Below are positions 6,328 to 13,425 of a DNA stretch of 19,592 bases, one piece after another. Location of the stretch: assembly GCA_900756605.1 (NCBI GenBank), contig CAAEKX010000243.1, forward strand, positions 1 to 19,592, written 5' to 3'. The position numbers and the translations under genes were made by a program. The notes under the pieces were generated by a model that saw nothing but the letters and a program-made list of their open reading frames with translations, was not told the origin of the DNA and made no database searches. How positions within the stretch are numbered: position 1 is the first letter of the stretch; each line of letters starts with the position of its first letter. The DNA comes from Coriobacteriia bacterium. Its GTDB lineage: Bacteria; Actinomycetota; Coriobacteriia; Coriobacteriales; QAMH01.

Positions 6328-7374
6328 ATGGAAGCAAAACGCGACATCAAATCACTCAGCCACCACGAACTCGAAGAGCTCATGGAAGAGCTCGGGCAGC
6401 CCCGCTATCGCGTCAAGCAGCTCGAGGAGTGGTTATACGTGCGAGGCTGCTCATTTATCTCTGACATGGATAATATACCCAAGAGCCTTCGTGCGCAGCT
6501 TGATGAGCGCTTCTTCGTCGGCTCCCTCAAGCTCGTTACGCGCCAGATCTCCCAAGACGGTACAAGGAAGTACCTTTTCGAGATTCCCAATGGCGCACGG
6601 GTGGAGACCGTGGGAATCCCCTCTTCCGATGGCGAGCGTCTCACGGTTTGCTTCTCCTCGCAAGCTGGCTGTCCCATGGGGTGCAGCTTCTGCGCGACAG
6701 GACGCTCTGGCTTTACCTGTAACCTCACGAGTGGCGAGATGTACGACCAGGTCATGTATGTTGCCAAGGACTTTGACATGCGCGTGACCAACGTAGTCTG
6801 CATGGGCCAGGGAGAACCCTTCCTTAACTACGATGCCGTTCTCGAAGCCCTGCACCGCATGAACGCAAAAGTTGGTTTGGGTATCGGAGCACGTCATATC
6901 ACCGTGTCAACCTGCGGCCTGCTTGATGGCATACAACGTTTCTCACAAGAACCCGAGCAGTTCACCCTTGCCATTTCCCTGCATGCAGCCACTCAGGAAA
7001 CACGTGATGCCCTTATGCCCGGTGTTGCAAACGTCTCTCTTGAGGAGCTTCGTCAGGCAATCAAGGATTATGGCGAAACCACCAAGCGTCGTCCTTCACT
7101 CGAGTATGCTCCTATCGAAGGTGTAAACGACAGCGATGAACATATCGCTGCCCTCATCGACTTCTGCAAGGGCATGTTATGTCATGTTAACGTTATTCCG
7201 TTGAACCCAATAACCCCAGGTCAGGAGCTTGACGGTATGCTTATGCCGTCAAAACGAACCAGTTATATTGCGCATGAACTAAGCGCCCATGGCATCGAGA
7301 ACTCCATGCGAAAATCCCGCGGAAAAGACATTGACGGAGCCTGTGGTCAGCTCCGTCAACGTGTTGAAGAATGA
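6328..7374 (+). CDS. rlmN: Dual-specificity 23S rRNA / tRNA adenine-C2 methyltransferase RlmN
   Basis: A 348-residue radical SAM methyltransferase that makes 2-methyladenosine at 23S rRNA A2503 and at A37 of some tRNAs. The CX3CX2C motif is GCPMGCSFCATG, with cluster ligands C115, C119 and C122. C108, seven residues before the first ligand, and C339 near the C-terminus (GACGQLR) match the two catalytic cysteines known in Escherichia coli RlmN, one methylated and one forming the disulfide. RPSLEYAPIEGVNDS and LNPI are further family stretches. The N-terminal 60 residues match the family's small accessory domain (YRVKQLEEWLY). The start at 6328 follows only a weak GACGGGG. The gene is divergent from ddl (84-bp gap) and convergent with parB (14-bp gap). 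Confidence 0.95.
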   Translation: MEAKRDIKSLSHHELEELMEELGQPRYRVKQLEEWLYVRGCSFISDMDNIPKSLRAQLDERFFVGSLKLVTRQISQDGTRKYLFEIPNGARVETVGIPSSDGERLTVCFSSQAGCPMGCSFCATGRSGFTCNLTSGEMYDQVMYVAKDFDMRVTNVVCMGQGEPFLNYDAVLEALHRMNAKVGLGIGARHITVSTCGLLDGIQRFSQEPEQFTLAISLHAATQETRDALMPGVANVSLEELRQAIKDYGETTKRRPSLEYAPIEGVNDSDEHIAALIDFCKGMLCHVNVIPLNPITPGQELDGMLMPSKRTSYIAHELSAHGIENSMRKSRGKDIDGACGQLRQRVEE

Positions 7375-7380
7375 TATGTC

Positions 7381-7396
7381 TTCGGTGTTTACCGAA
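7381..7396. terminator. Short hairpin between convergent rlmN and parB (weak)
   Basis: TTCGGT-GTTT-ACCGAA is a 6-bp perfect stem that overlaps the last codons of parB and follows the rlmN stop. It has no good U-run on either side. It may be a minor bidirectional stop or mRNA-end structure. Confidence 0.25.
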
Positions 7397-8243
7397 TCAG
7401 ATTGAAGATCCTCTGCAAATCGTCTTCGTCTTTAAACTCAATCTCAATCTTGTTCTTGCCTCGTGAGGACTTAATACGCACCTGCGTATCAAGCTCATGA
7501 CGCAACTCTTTCGCAACAAGCTTATATGTACGTGGTAGCGGAGCACGTTTTGCGCGCTCGCTCGTACCAGAAGCAACAAGACGAGCGATATTCTCGGCAT
7601 CTCGCACGGTCAAATGCTCGGCGATGATCTTATCTGCGAGGTTTGTGCGCTTCTCCTCCTCGGGAATGGAGAGAATAGCACGCGCATGACCGGCAGTAAG
7701 AGCACCATCGTATACATAATCCTGGATTTGCTGCGGCAAATCGAGAAGTCGGAGCGAATTTGCAACGGCGGAGCGCGATTTTGATACCGCAGCGGCAAGT
7801 TCTGCTTGCGTCAGACCGCCTCGTGCCATCAAATCCTTGTATCCACGCGCTTCTTCTATTGCGTTCAAGTCAGAGCGCTGGAGATTCTCGACAAGGGCAA
7901 TTCTAAGTGCCTGCTCATCGTCCATCTCGATAATACGTACGGGAACAGACTCAAGACCGGCTATTTTACTTGCCTGCCAACGTCTTTCGCCTGCAACAAT
8001 CTGATACATACCGTCTTTGGGACGTACGATAATTGCCTGTAAAAGACCTTCTTTGCGAATAGAATCCGCAAGATTTGCAAGCTCCTCTTCGTCAAAAACC
8101 TTACGGGGCTGATCAGGATTCGGTTGAATCTGGGTTATCAGAAGCTCTTCCTGCGTACTTTCGCTTCCACTCCCAGACTCTATTGACGCATCTGCAATGA
8201 GCGCGCTTAGACCCTTGCCAAGTCCACCTTTTTTCGTAGCCAT
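7389..8243 (-). CDS. parB: Chromosome-partitioning protein ParB
   Basis: A 284-residue ParB/Spo0J protein that binds parS, spreads by CTP-dependent clamping and recruits ParA and SMC for chromosome segregation. The N-terminal KKGGLGKGLSALI (4-16) is the usual ParA-contacting stretch. The CTP-binding domain carries GERRWQA (85-91) and ENLQRSDL (119-126). The helix-turn-helix covers about 140-170 (LTQAELAAAVSKSRSAVANS), and the C-terminal dimerisation domain ends at LIR. GGAGG lies 6 bases before the ATG. It follows parA by 14 bp in the same operon, and the two parS sites upstream of parA are its expected targets. The length is typical for a chromosomal ParB. Confidence 0.96.
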   Translation of the reverse strand: MATKKGGLGKGLSALIADASIESGSGSESTQEELLITQIQPNPDQPRKVFDEEELANLADSIRKEGLLQAIIVRPKDGMYQIVAGERRWQASKIAGLESVPVRIIEMDDEQALRIALVENLQRSDLNAIEEARGYKDLMARGGLTQAELAAAVSKSRSAVANSLRLLDLPQQIQDYVYDGALTAGHARAILSIPEEEKRTNLADKIIAEHLTVRDAENIARLVASGTSERAKRAPLPRTYKLVAKELRHELDTQVRIKSSRGKNKIEIEFKDEDDLQRIFNLIR

Positions 8244-8257
8244 GAGCGTCCTCCGTT

Positions 8258-9073
8258 TCAGCTAAGTTTCTTGTAACGCTTTACAACTTCTTTTGCCAGA
8301 TCTCTGTACGCCTCGGCACCTTTACCGCTCGAATCATATTCGGTAATGGGCTCACCGTAACTTGGTGCCTCCGAAATGCGAACCGTGCGCGGAATGCGCG
8401 TCTTAAAGACTTTATCCCCAAATACGTTTTCGACTTCGCTTGCAACGTCCTTGGAAAGCGTCGTCCTCTTGTCGTACATCGTGATAACAACGCCAAAGAC
8501 ATCAAGCTTCGGATTAATGCGTTTTTTGACCATATTCATTGAATCAATGATTTTTGACAAACCTTCGAGTGCATAGAACTCGCACTGAATGGGAATAATA
8601 AGCTGGTTTGCGGCTGCAAGCGCATTTATCGTTAATAATCCCAAAGATGGAGGACAATCAACAAGAACGAAATCAAAGTCATCTTTAATCTCTTTGAGTG
8701 CATCGTTTAAACGGAACTCACGTGCAATCTCATCGACAAGCTTCGTCTCTGCACCGGCTAGATCAATCGTTGCAGGAAGAAGCCACATGTTTTTGGTATC
8801 AATTTCGCTAACTGCATCTTCGGTTGAAACATTATCATCCACAAGGCAGTTATATGTGCTCAGCTCACACTGAGTCTTATCATAACCGACGCCCGTTGTG
8901 GCATTACCCTGTGCATCAAGATCAACAAGGAGCACCTTGTAGTTCTTCTCTCCCAATGCTGCACCAAGGTTTACCGCAGTTGTCGATTTACCAACGCCGC
9001 CCTTTTGGTTGATGACAGCCAGAATCAATGGTTCCCTTGATTCATCTTTTCTTTTTGCTTCTTTGAAATTCAC
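8258..9073 (-). CDS. parA: Chromosome-partitioning ATPase ParA/Soj
   Basis: A 271-residue deviant-Walker ATPase that binds DNA non-specifically as an ATP dimer and is driven off by ParB, moving the origin and modulating initiation. The deviant Walker A is KGGVGKST (24-31), with the second lysine-bearing switch DLDAQGN (51-57) and Walker B VLVDCPPS (136-143). The start is GTG at 9073, with GAGGG six bases upstream. A short basic N-terminal extension (residues 1-15) precedes the ATPase fold. parB follows in the same operon. The sequence is AT-richer than the genes at either end of the window, as is all of the parB-rsmG block. Confidence 0.96.
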   Translation of the reverse strand: MNFKEAKRKDESREPLILAVINQKGGVGKSTTAVNLGAALGEKNYKVLLVDLDAQGNATTGVGYDKTQCELSTYNCLVDDNVSTEDAVSEIDTKNMWLLPATIDLAGAETKLVDEIAREFRLNDALKEIKDDFDFVLVDCPPSLGLLTINALAAANQLIIPIQCEFYALEGLSKIIDSMNMVKKRINPKLDVFGVVITMYDKRTTLSKDVASEVENVFGDKVFKTRIPRTVRISEAPSYGEPITEYDSSGKGAEAYRDLAKEVVKRYKKLS

Positions 9074-9151
9074 GTCGTCCCTCTCTGTAGATCTTCAATC
9101 AATGTTTGAAGGAAACTGACCTTGCATCTAATATACACTACTTCCTCCCTG

Positions 9152-9167
9152 TGTTTCACGTGAAACA
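9152..9167. other. parS site 1 (ParB-binding)
   Basis: TGTTTCACGTGAAACA is an exact copy of the bacterial parS palindrome. It lies 79 bp upstream of the parA start codon, where ParB binding could also affect parAB transcription. Confidence 0.95.
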
Positions 9168-9188
9168 GATTGAATCACATCACGTTGA

Positions 9189-9204
9189 TGTTTCACGTGA
9201 AACA
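9189..9204. other. parS site 2 (ParB-binding)
   Basis: A second exact TGTTTCACGTGAAACA, 37 bp (about 3.5 helical turns) from site 1 and 16 bp from the rsmG stop codon. Paired sites of this kind give ParB loading close to oriC. Confidence 0.95.
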
Positions 9205-9220
9205 TGGGATGAATTCTAGT

Positions 9221-9892
9221 TTAGCCAAGAGGCTTCTTTTGAGCTATGCCATTCCTTCGAGGCAACTTGATAGAAGCTGGTCCTGTTTTCCTATATACAT
9301 ATATGTTTCTCTCATATACCTCACTAATATATATGTGTCTCTTCGAAACAAGTTTAAGTCCAAGCTTATCTGCAACTTCTTCGATTTGCTCAGGAGTTTG
9401 TTCCTCTTCCTTTCCACGAAGAGCTATAAGCTCTCCTCCTGGAACTAGGAGAGGTGTCGCAAGCTCCATTACAATGGGAAGAGAAGATACAGCACGTGCA
9501 ATCACTGTTGTAAAGTGCTCCCCTACCTCACGAGCTAAGTCCTCACTCCTTAATCCCCGTGCTTTGATTTGATCACTTAAGGCAAGCTCTTCGATCATCT
9601 CCTGCACGGCCCTTGCTTTTTTTTGCACTGAATCAATAAGAACACCTGTTCGCCCTGATGCAATTGCCAGGGGAACACCGGGAAATCCTCCTCCTGTACC
9701 GATATCGAGGAAATCTCCCTCCTGTCGAGAAAACTCATCAAGACAAGAAAGGGAATCTTCTATATGGAGAAGCATTCCCTTTTCTTCGGTATCAATCCTC
9801 GTCAGATTGAGTTCTTTATTCTTTTCTATGACTAATGTGAGATACGACTGTATCTGTTGTTGTTTTCCTATATCGAGCGTATCGAAAATCAT
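9221..9892 (-). CDS. rsmG: 16S rRNA (guanine-527-N7)-methyltransferase RsmG
   Basis: A 223-residue SAM-dependent methyltransferase (GidB) that makes m7G527 in 16S rRNA; loss of it gives low-level streptomycin resistance in several bacteria. The SAM-binding motif I is FLDIGTGGGFPGVPLAI (61-77), preceded by HIEDSL (43-48). IDSVQKKARAVQEM (86-99) is motif II, and the TVIARAVSSL and RGK stretches follow. The ATG overlaps the jag stop as ATGA, with no Shine-Dalgarno of its own, so translation is probably coupled to jag. The C-terminal 15 residues are basic. The gene is last before the parS sites. Confidence 0.95.
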   Translation of the reverse strand: MIFDTLDIGKQQQIQSYLTLVIEKNKELNLTRIDTEEKGMLLHIEDSLSCLDEFSRQEGDFLDIGTGGGFPGVPLAIASGRTGVLIDSVQKKARAVQEMIEELALSDQIKARGLRSEDLAREVGEHFTTVIARAVSSLPIVMELATPLLVPGGELIALRGKEEEQTPEQIEEVADKLGLKLVSKRHIYISEVYERNIYVYRKTGPASIKLPRRNGIAQKKPLG

Positions 9893-10464
9893 GCGGGGGC
9901 TACAACAACATGCCTGTTTGGCTCTTCACCGACAGAGTAGGTCTCAACGCGCTCATCATCACGAAGAGCCATGTGCACGAGACGGCGCTCGTAGGGATTC
10001 ATGGGACGCAGGCTTACTTCCCTGTCCTGACGATCAGCGCGTGAGGCAGCGGAATACGCGAGGGATTCAATCTTCTGGCGCTGCCGATGCTTATAGCTCT
10101 CTATGTCAATGGTGATGGGATATCTATATCCAAGCTTGCGGTTGGTTATATTGGAAACAAGCGTTTGGATGGCATCGAGCGTATGACCTCTTCTACCAAT
10201 GAGAATAGCAAGATCACCGCCAACAACATCAAGGATGATTTCCTGTTCATCACCCTCATATTCGTTAATCTCAGCTCCCTCGGCATCAAAGTGAGCGAGA
10301 ATCGTACGCAAAACCTCTATTGCGGTATCTGCGACCTCGTCAAGGTCCTCTTCACTATGAACCTCGCCTTCTTCGGTGATTTGCTCATCGACATTGTCAT
10401 CAACGTCGATGTCGAGGTCCTCTTCAACCTCGAGTTCTTCTTCGATCTCAAATTCCTCGCTCAT
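9889..10464 (-). CDS. jag: KH-R3H RNA-binding protein Jag/KhpB
   Basis: A 191-residue RNA-binding protein. The N-terminal 45 residues are almost entirely Glu, Asp and small residues and appear to replace the folded Jag_N domain of Bacillota homologues. A KH domain follows with the GXXG loop LIGRRGHTLDAIQ (88-100) and YRYPITIDIESY (113-124). An R3H domain covers about 137-188 with NPYERRLVHMAL (R160-x3-H164). KhpB-type proteins bind many RNAs, often with KhpA, and affect cell division and envelope gene expression. GAGG lies about 7 bases before the ATG. The gene sits 15 bp after yidC and overlaps rsmG by four bases, so the three are probably one transcript. Confidence 0.93.
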   Translation of the reverse strand: MSEEFEIEEELEVEEDLDIDVDDNVDEQITEEGEVHSEEDLDEVADTAIEVLRTILAHFDAEGAEINEYEGDEQEIILDVVGGDLAILIGRRGHTLDAIQTLVSNITNRKLGYRYPITIDIESYKHRQRQKIESLAYSAASRADRQDREVSLRPMNPYERRLVHMALRDDERVETYSVGEEPNRHVVVAPA

Positions 10465-10479
10465 GATGCATCCTCTACT

Positions 10480-11250
10480 TTAGTGTTTCTTAGTAGGGCG
10501 CTTTTTCTTTTCACGACGCTCTACATTAACTTTAATGGGCTTTGCAGGAGCTGCCTCTTCCTTCTCTGCAGCTTCTTTCTTGAGAACACGCTGCGTAATA
10601 AGCTGCTGGACGAGTGCAAATCCAGAGGAAAGTGCCCAATACAGCATAACGCCAGCAGGCGAAATAAAAGCCATCCAGGTAAACATGATACCCATGATGC
10701 CCATCATCATGGTCATTTGACTTCTGTTCTGAGGGTTTTGCTTCATCTGCAAAATCATGGGTGTAACAGACAGGCCGATGAACAAAACCATCATGATGAT
10801 GTACGGAATGGAATAGACAATATCCTGATTGAAAGCATCAGGTACCGTTTGAGTTAGGTTTGGCAAAATGTTGTAGAAGCTGACGGAAAGCTCTCCACCG
10901 GCATACTGCCCGATCTTGTCACGTAAAACCTGGAACAAGATGATGAAGATAGGCATCTGAATAAGCATCGGCAAGCAGCCGGCAAGAGGGTTAAAGCCCG
11001 TCTCCTGATAGAGCTTTTGCATCTCCTGCTGAATCTTGACCTGATCACCAGCATACAGCTTTTGAATCTCCTGCATTCTTGGCTGTACCTGTTGCATTTG
11101 AAAGCTGGATTTGAGTTGCTTCCTTTGGATAGGGAAGAGAAGCAGACGAATAATGAGAGTTACGATGATAATCGCAAGACCCCAGTCACCCACAAGCTTG
11201 GCGAGCTCGTAGAGCGCGGCTGCACAGCCGTTAAGAATTCCATCCCACAT
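10480..11250 (-). CDS. yidC: Membrane protein insertase YidC
   Basis: A 256-residue Oxa1/YidC/Alb3 insertase that folds proteins into the cytoplasmic membrane alone or with SecYEG. Membrane segments lie near residues 24-42, 93-110, 146-168, 178-195 and 198-218. R35, in the first of these (TLIIRLLLFPIQ), matches the conserved arginine of the hydrophilic groove. The cytosolic helical hairpin is QRKQLKSSFQMQQVQPRMQE and onward (42-82). There is no cleavable lipoprotein signal and no large periplasmic domain, so it is a minimal form. The C-terminus is strongly basic (ERREKKKRPTKKH), as in insertases that bind ribosomes. GAGAGG lies 9 bases before the ATG. It follows yidD by 34 bp. Confidence 0.95.
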   Translation of the reverse strand: MWDGILNGCAAALYELAKLVGDWGLAIIIVTLIIRLLLFPIQRKQLKSSFQMQQVQPRMQEIQKLYAGDQVKIQQEMQKLYQETGFNPLAGCLPMLIQMPIFIILFQVLRDKIGQYAGGELSVSFYNILPNLTQTVPDAFNQDIVYSIPYIIMMVLFIGLSVTPMILQMKQNPQNRSQMTMMMGIMGIMFTWMAFISPAGVMLYWALSSGFALVQQLITQRVLKKEAAEKEEAAPAKPIKVNVERREKKKRPTKKH

Positions 11251-11284
11251 AAATACTAACCTCTCGACGGATAGTAATCACAAA

Positions 11285-11533
11285 TCACGGTACCGGATCA
11301 TATCCACCTGGATGCCAAGGGTGGCAGCGACAGATTCGTTTAATCGCCATCCATGATCCCCTGATAAAACCATAGCGTTGAAGTGCAATCATAGCGTATT
11401 CAGAGCAGGTAGGCACGTACCGGCAGGAAGGAGGAAACATCGGAGAGATATATTTCCGGTAAAAGCTCACCAGGGCGAGTGCCACACGTCGTGGAATCAT
11501 ACGTAGACAGTGTATGACTTTACCTGGGCTCAT
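11285..11533 (-). CDS. yidD: Membrane protein insertion efficiency factor YidD
   Basis: An 82-residue small protein of the YidD (DUF37) family, thought to assist YidC-dependent insertion at the inner face of the membrane through an amphipathic N-terminal helix. Hallmarks are YRKYISPMFPPSCRYVPTCSEYA (around residues 25-47) and the C-terminal RCHPWHPGGYDPVP (69-82). The cysteines C37, C43, C68 and C70 flank the motifs. The start codon at 11533 overlaps the end of rnpA by 14 bases in another frame, with AGGAG six bases upstream. This gives the compact rnpA-yidD-yidC arrangement usual near origins. Confidence 0.95.
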   Translation of the reverse strand: MSPGKVIHCLRMIPRRVALALVSFYRKYISPMFPPSCRYVPTCSEYAMIALQRYGFIRGSWMAIKRICRCHPWHPGGYDPVP

Positions 11534-11858
11534 CCATGACTCCTAGTTTGAGAAGACTCTTTCTTGCCTGCTCAACTATCTCTTCGTGCCTCTTGTGTGC
11601 GACGGGCTTTCGCGCAAGGAACGCGACATCAAACCCTTTCCACGGAGCACCAAGACTACGCGCTACCTCACGCATAACGCGCTTGCAACGACTTCTGAAG
11701 GGAGCGGGACCAAGCTTTTTGCCAGCAATAAAAGCGCATCTGCCAATAGTCCCTGCTTCATTCTCACAAACAAGAATTGTCATAGAAGACGAAGTAGAGC
11801 GCCTCCCCTGTGAGAAGAGACGCTCCACATCCTCTTTACTCTTGATCGTGCCCTTCAT
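11520..11858 (-). CDS. rnpA: Ribonuclease P protein component
   Basis: A 112-residue protein subunit of RNase P, which helps the catalytic RNA remove 5' leaders from pre-tRNAs. The C-terminal region of the fold keeps the basic helix RSRCKRVMREVARSL (55-69), where the family's RNR signature normally reads RNRxKR. Here the central Asn is Ser, and the preceding GNA/GNAV segment reads GPAPF. FIAGKKLGPA (43-52) is the expected central-cleft strand. The best ribosome-binding site, GAGGA, is about 12 bases from the ATG, so translation may be modest. It lies 39 bp after rpmH and overlaps yidD at its 3' end. Confidence 0.93.
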   Translation of the reverse strand: MKGTIKSKEDVERLFSQGRRSTSSSMTILVCENEAGTIGRCAFIAGKKLGPAPFRSRCKRVMREVARSLGAPWKGFDVAFLARKPVAHKRHEEIVEQARKSLLKLGVMDEPR

Positions 11859-11897
11859 GGGGTGTCAGTCCTCAAAATGAAGCTGACGAAGCCGGTA

Positions 11898-12032
11898 CTA
11901 GACCGTCAGGCACTTACGACCCTTTGCACGGCGTGCCTTGAGAACGTTACGACCACCACGCGTGGCCATACGAGAGCGAAAACCATGACATTTTGCGCGT
12001 TTACGTTTATTGGGCTGATAGGTACGCTTCAT
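11898..12032 (-). CDS. rpmH: 50S ribosomal protein L34
   Basis: A 44-residue, strongly basic ribosomal protein of the large subunit. It starts MKRTYQPNKRKRAKCHGFRS and continues RMATRGGRNVLKARRAKG, the near-invariant L34 sequence. AGGAGG seven bases before the ATG is the strongest ribosome-binding site in the block. It is the first gene of the leftward operon, with its own promoter at 12083-12112. Two cysteines (C15 and C41) stand at positions that are not conserved in most L34 proteins. Confidence 0.97.
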   Translation of the reverse strand: MKRTYQPNKRKRAKCHGFRSRMATRGGRNVLKARRAKGRKCLTV

Positions 12033-12082
12033 TACAATTCCTCCTAAGGGAAACTCCCTTATACTTCTCGATAAGCTTTAAA

Positions 12083-12112
12083 ATTGTAATATGGCTAAGA
12101 ATGGCGAGTCAA
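12083..12112 (-). promoter_or_regulatory. rpmH promoter
   Basis: On the minus strand TTGACT (12112-12107) and TACAAT (12088-12083) are 18 bases apart, a near-consensus sigma70-type promoter. Transcription would start near 12076, giving a leader of about 45 nt before the rpmH start codon. Confidence 0.65.
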
Positions 12113-12662
12113 GAAATTTTTATGATTCAATTCAATCACTATAAATCTCTGTGAACAGGTGCTTTGACTTATTCCCAAGTTATTCACATTCTCTGTGCGT
12201 GCCTTTGTTGAAACTGTGGATAACTAGCTAGTTTCTACACACTTATATGGCGTTTTCCCCACCCCATGGGCCTTTTTCCTCTCTTTTCGCTTTTTTACCT
12301 ATCGTTTTCCAGAGATATACATCTTCTTTCCTCAATGAGATAAAGGTTTTCCACATTGAAGAACATCTGTACGTGTAAAACTAATCATTTCTTTTTCTCT
12401 GTACTGCGTTTTTCAACTTGACATCAGGTTTCCATTCATTTTTCCCCGTTCCTTTTTCCAGTTTTCCCTGATTTATCAACATAGGTGGAAAATAATGTGT
12501 ATAACTATGAAAACACCTGATAAACTATGTGAAAAGTTTTTCATTTCGTGTGGTAAAAATTTGGTTTCGTGCGGTTATTTGCTACCCTAACCTCTTGTCA
12601 ATGGTGGTTTTGTTTGTGGATAACTGCCGGTTTCCATAAATGATGAAAAGGAACAGCTAGAC
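12113..12662. other. oriC: Origin region, left part (DnaA-box cluster between rpmH and the GHKL gene)
   Basis: No gene is present. Sites fitting TTATNCACA: 12180-12188 (TTATTCACA, plus), 12215-12223 (TTATCCACA, minus, perfect), 12496-12504 (TTATACACA, minus) and 12615-12623 (TTATCCACA, minus, perfect). One-mismatch sites: 12347-12355 (TTTTCCACA) and 12473-12481 (TTATCAACA). Between 12241 and 12470 the plus strand is strongly pyrimidine-rich, with seven copies of TTTTCC. Position between rpmH and dnaA, divergent flanking transcription and nearby parS all fit a replication origin. Confidence 0.85.
12595..12624 (+). promoter_or_regulatory. Candidate promoter of the GHKL-dnaA operon, overlapped by a DnaA box
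   Basis: TTGTCA (12595-12600) and GATAAC (12619-12624) are 18 bases apart. The -10 overlaps the perfect DnaA box at 12615-12623, which would allow DnaA to repress its own operon. The -10 match is weak, so this is tentative. Confidence 0.35.
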
Positions 12663-13415
12663 GTGGGAAACCTCGAAACTGACATCCCTGCGCTCACTCC
12701 TACGCGCATCGCGATATACGATGATCTTCTCGCGGCACCCCGCGTCATTGATATAGAGCCAACGGACATCTCTCAATACATAGAGGAGATTGCATCCAAA
12801 ACATATGAGCTGGCTCAGCAGAAGGGCAGCTCCATCCCCTATACCGTCATCAAGGAAGTCTGCGAGAACTTCATCCACGCCCAGTTCCGCGACCCATGTA
12901 TCTCGATTCTCGATAATGGAAACACGATCAAGTTCACCGACCAGGGTCCGGGGATTGCCGATAAACAGCGTGCTCAGCTCCCCGGTTTTACCTCGGCAAC
13001 GACCGAGATGCGCAAATATATACGTGGAGTCGGTTCAGGTTTGCCAACGGTAAAGGACTACCTGCGTTTTTCAAATGGTCGTCTCATCATAGAAGACAAC
13101 ATCAAAGAGGGTACGGTCGTCACGATTCAAATCGACAAGAGCGCTCCGCAGGCAACTCCCGTTGTGTATCGCGAGATGCCAAGCCAGGAGAAAAACGCAG
13201 ACCATAACCTTTCGGAACGAGAATACAATATTCTCATCCTGGCCCAGGAAATGGGCCTCATCGGACCGACGGAAGTCGAGCAGAACCTCGATATAAGCCT
13301 CTCGACAGGGCACCGCGCCCTCAACAAGCTCGAGAAGATGGGACTTCTTCAGAAGACCGAGGGTGGAAAGAAGAGAATGCTGACCGATCAGGGCCTGGCA
13401 TTCCTGAGCAGATAG
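12663..13415 (+). CDS. GHKL ATPase-winged helix protein upstream of dnaA
   Basis: A 250-residue protein starting at GTG (12663); AAGGA lies about 10 bases upstream and an in-frame stop blocks earlier starts. Residues 55-155 contain the GHKL/HATPase nucleotide site in order: N-box KEVCENFIHA (64-73, E65 and N69), G1 box DQGPGI (93-98), a short lid with GFTSATTEMRKYI (108-120), G2 box RGVGSGLP (121-128) and G3 near EGTVV (149-153). There is no phospho-acceptor H-box, receiver or sensor domain, so it resembles anti-sigma-factor kinases more than sensor kinases. Residues 183-250 form a winged helix-turn-helix (TEVEQNLDISLSTGHRALNKLEKMGLL). It is cytosolic and lies 10 bp before dnaA in the same operon. 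An ATP-sensing DNA-binding regulator of origin firing or dnaA expression is an inference; partner and DNA site are unknown. Confidence 0.85.
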   Translation: MGNLETDIPALTPTRIAIYDDLLAAPRVIDIEPTDISQYIEEIASKTYELAQQKGSSIPYTVIKEVCENFIHAQFRDPCISILDNGNTIKFTDQGPGIADKQRAQLPGFTSATTEMRKYIRGVGSGLPTVKDYLRFSNGRLIIEDNIKEGTVVTIQIDKSAPQATPVVYREMPSQEKNADHNLSEREYNILILAQEMGLIGPTEVEQNLDISLSTGHRALNKLEKMGLLQKTEGGKKRMLTDQGLAFLSR

Positions 13416-13425
13416 GGTTTTTGAG

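Noticed and set aside
12663..13415. Calling the gene before dnaA a sensor histidine kinase
   Set aside because: It has the GHKL ATP-binding boxes but no phospho-acceptor histidine domain, no sensor or membrane part and no neighbouring response regulator.
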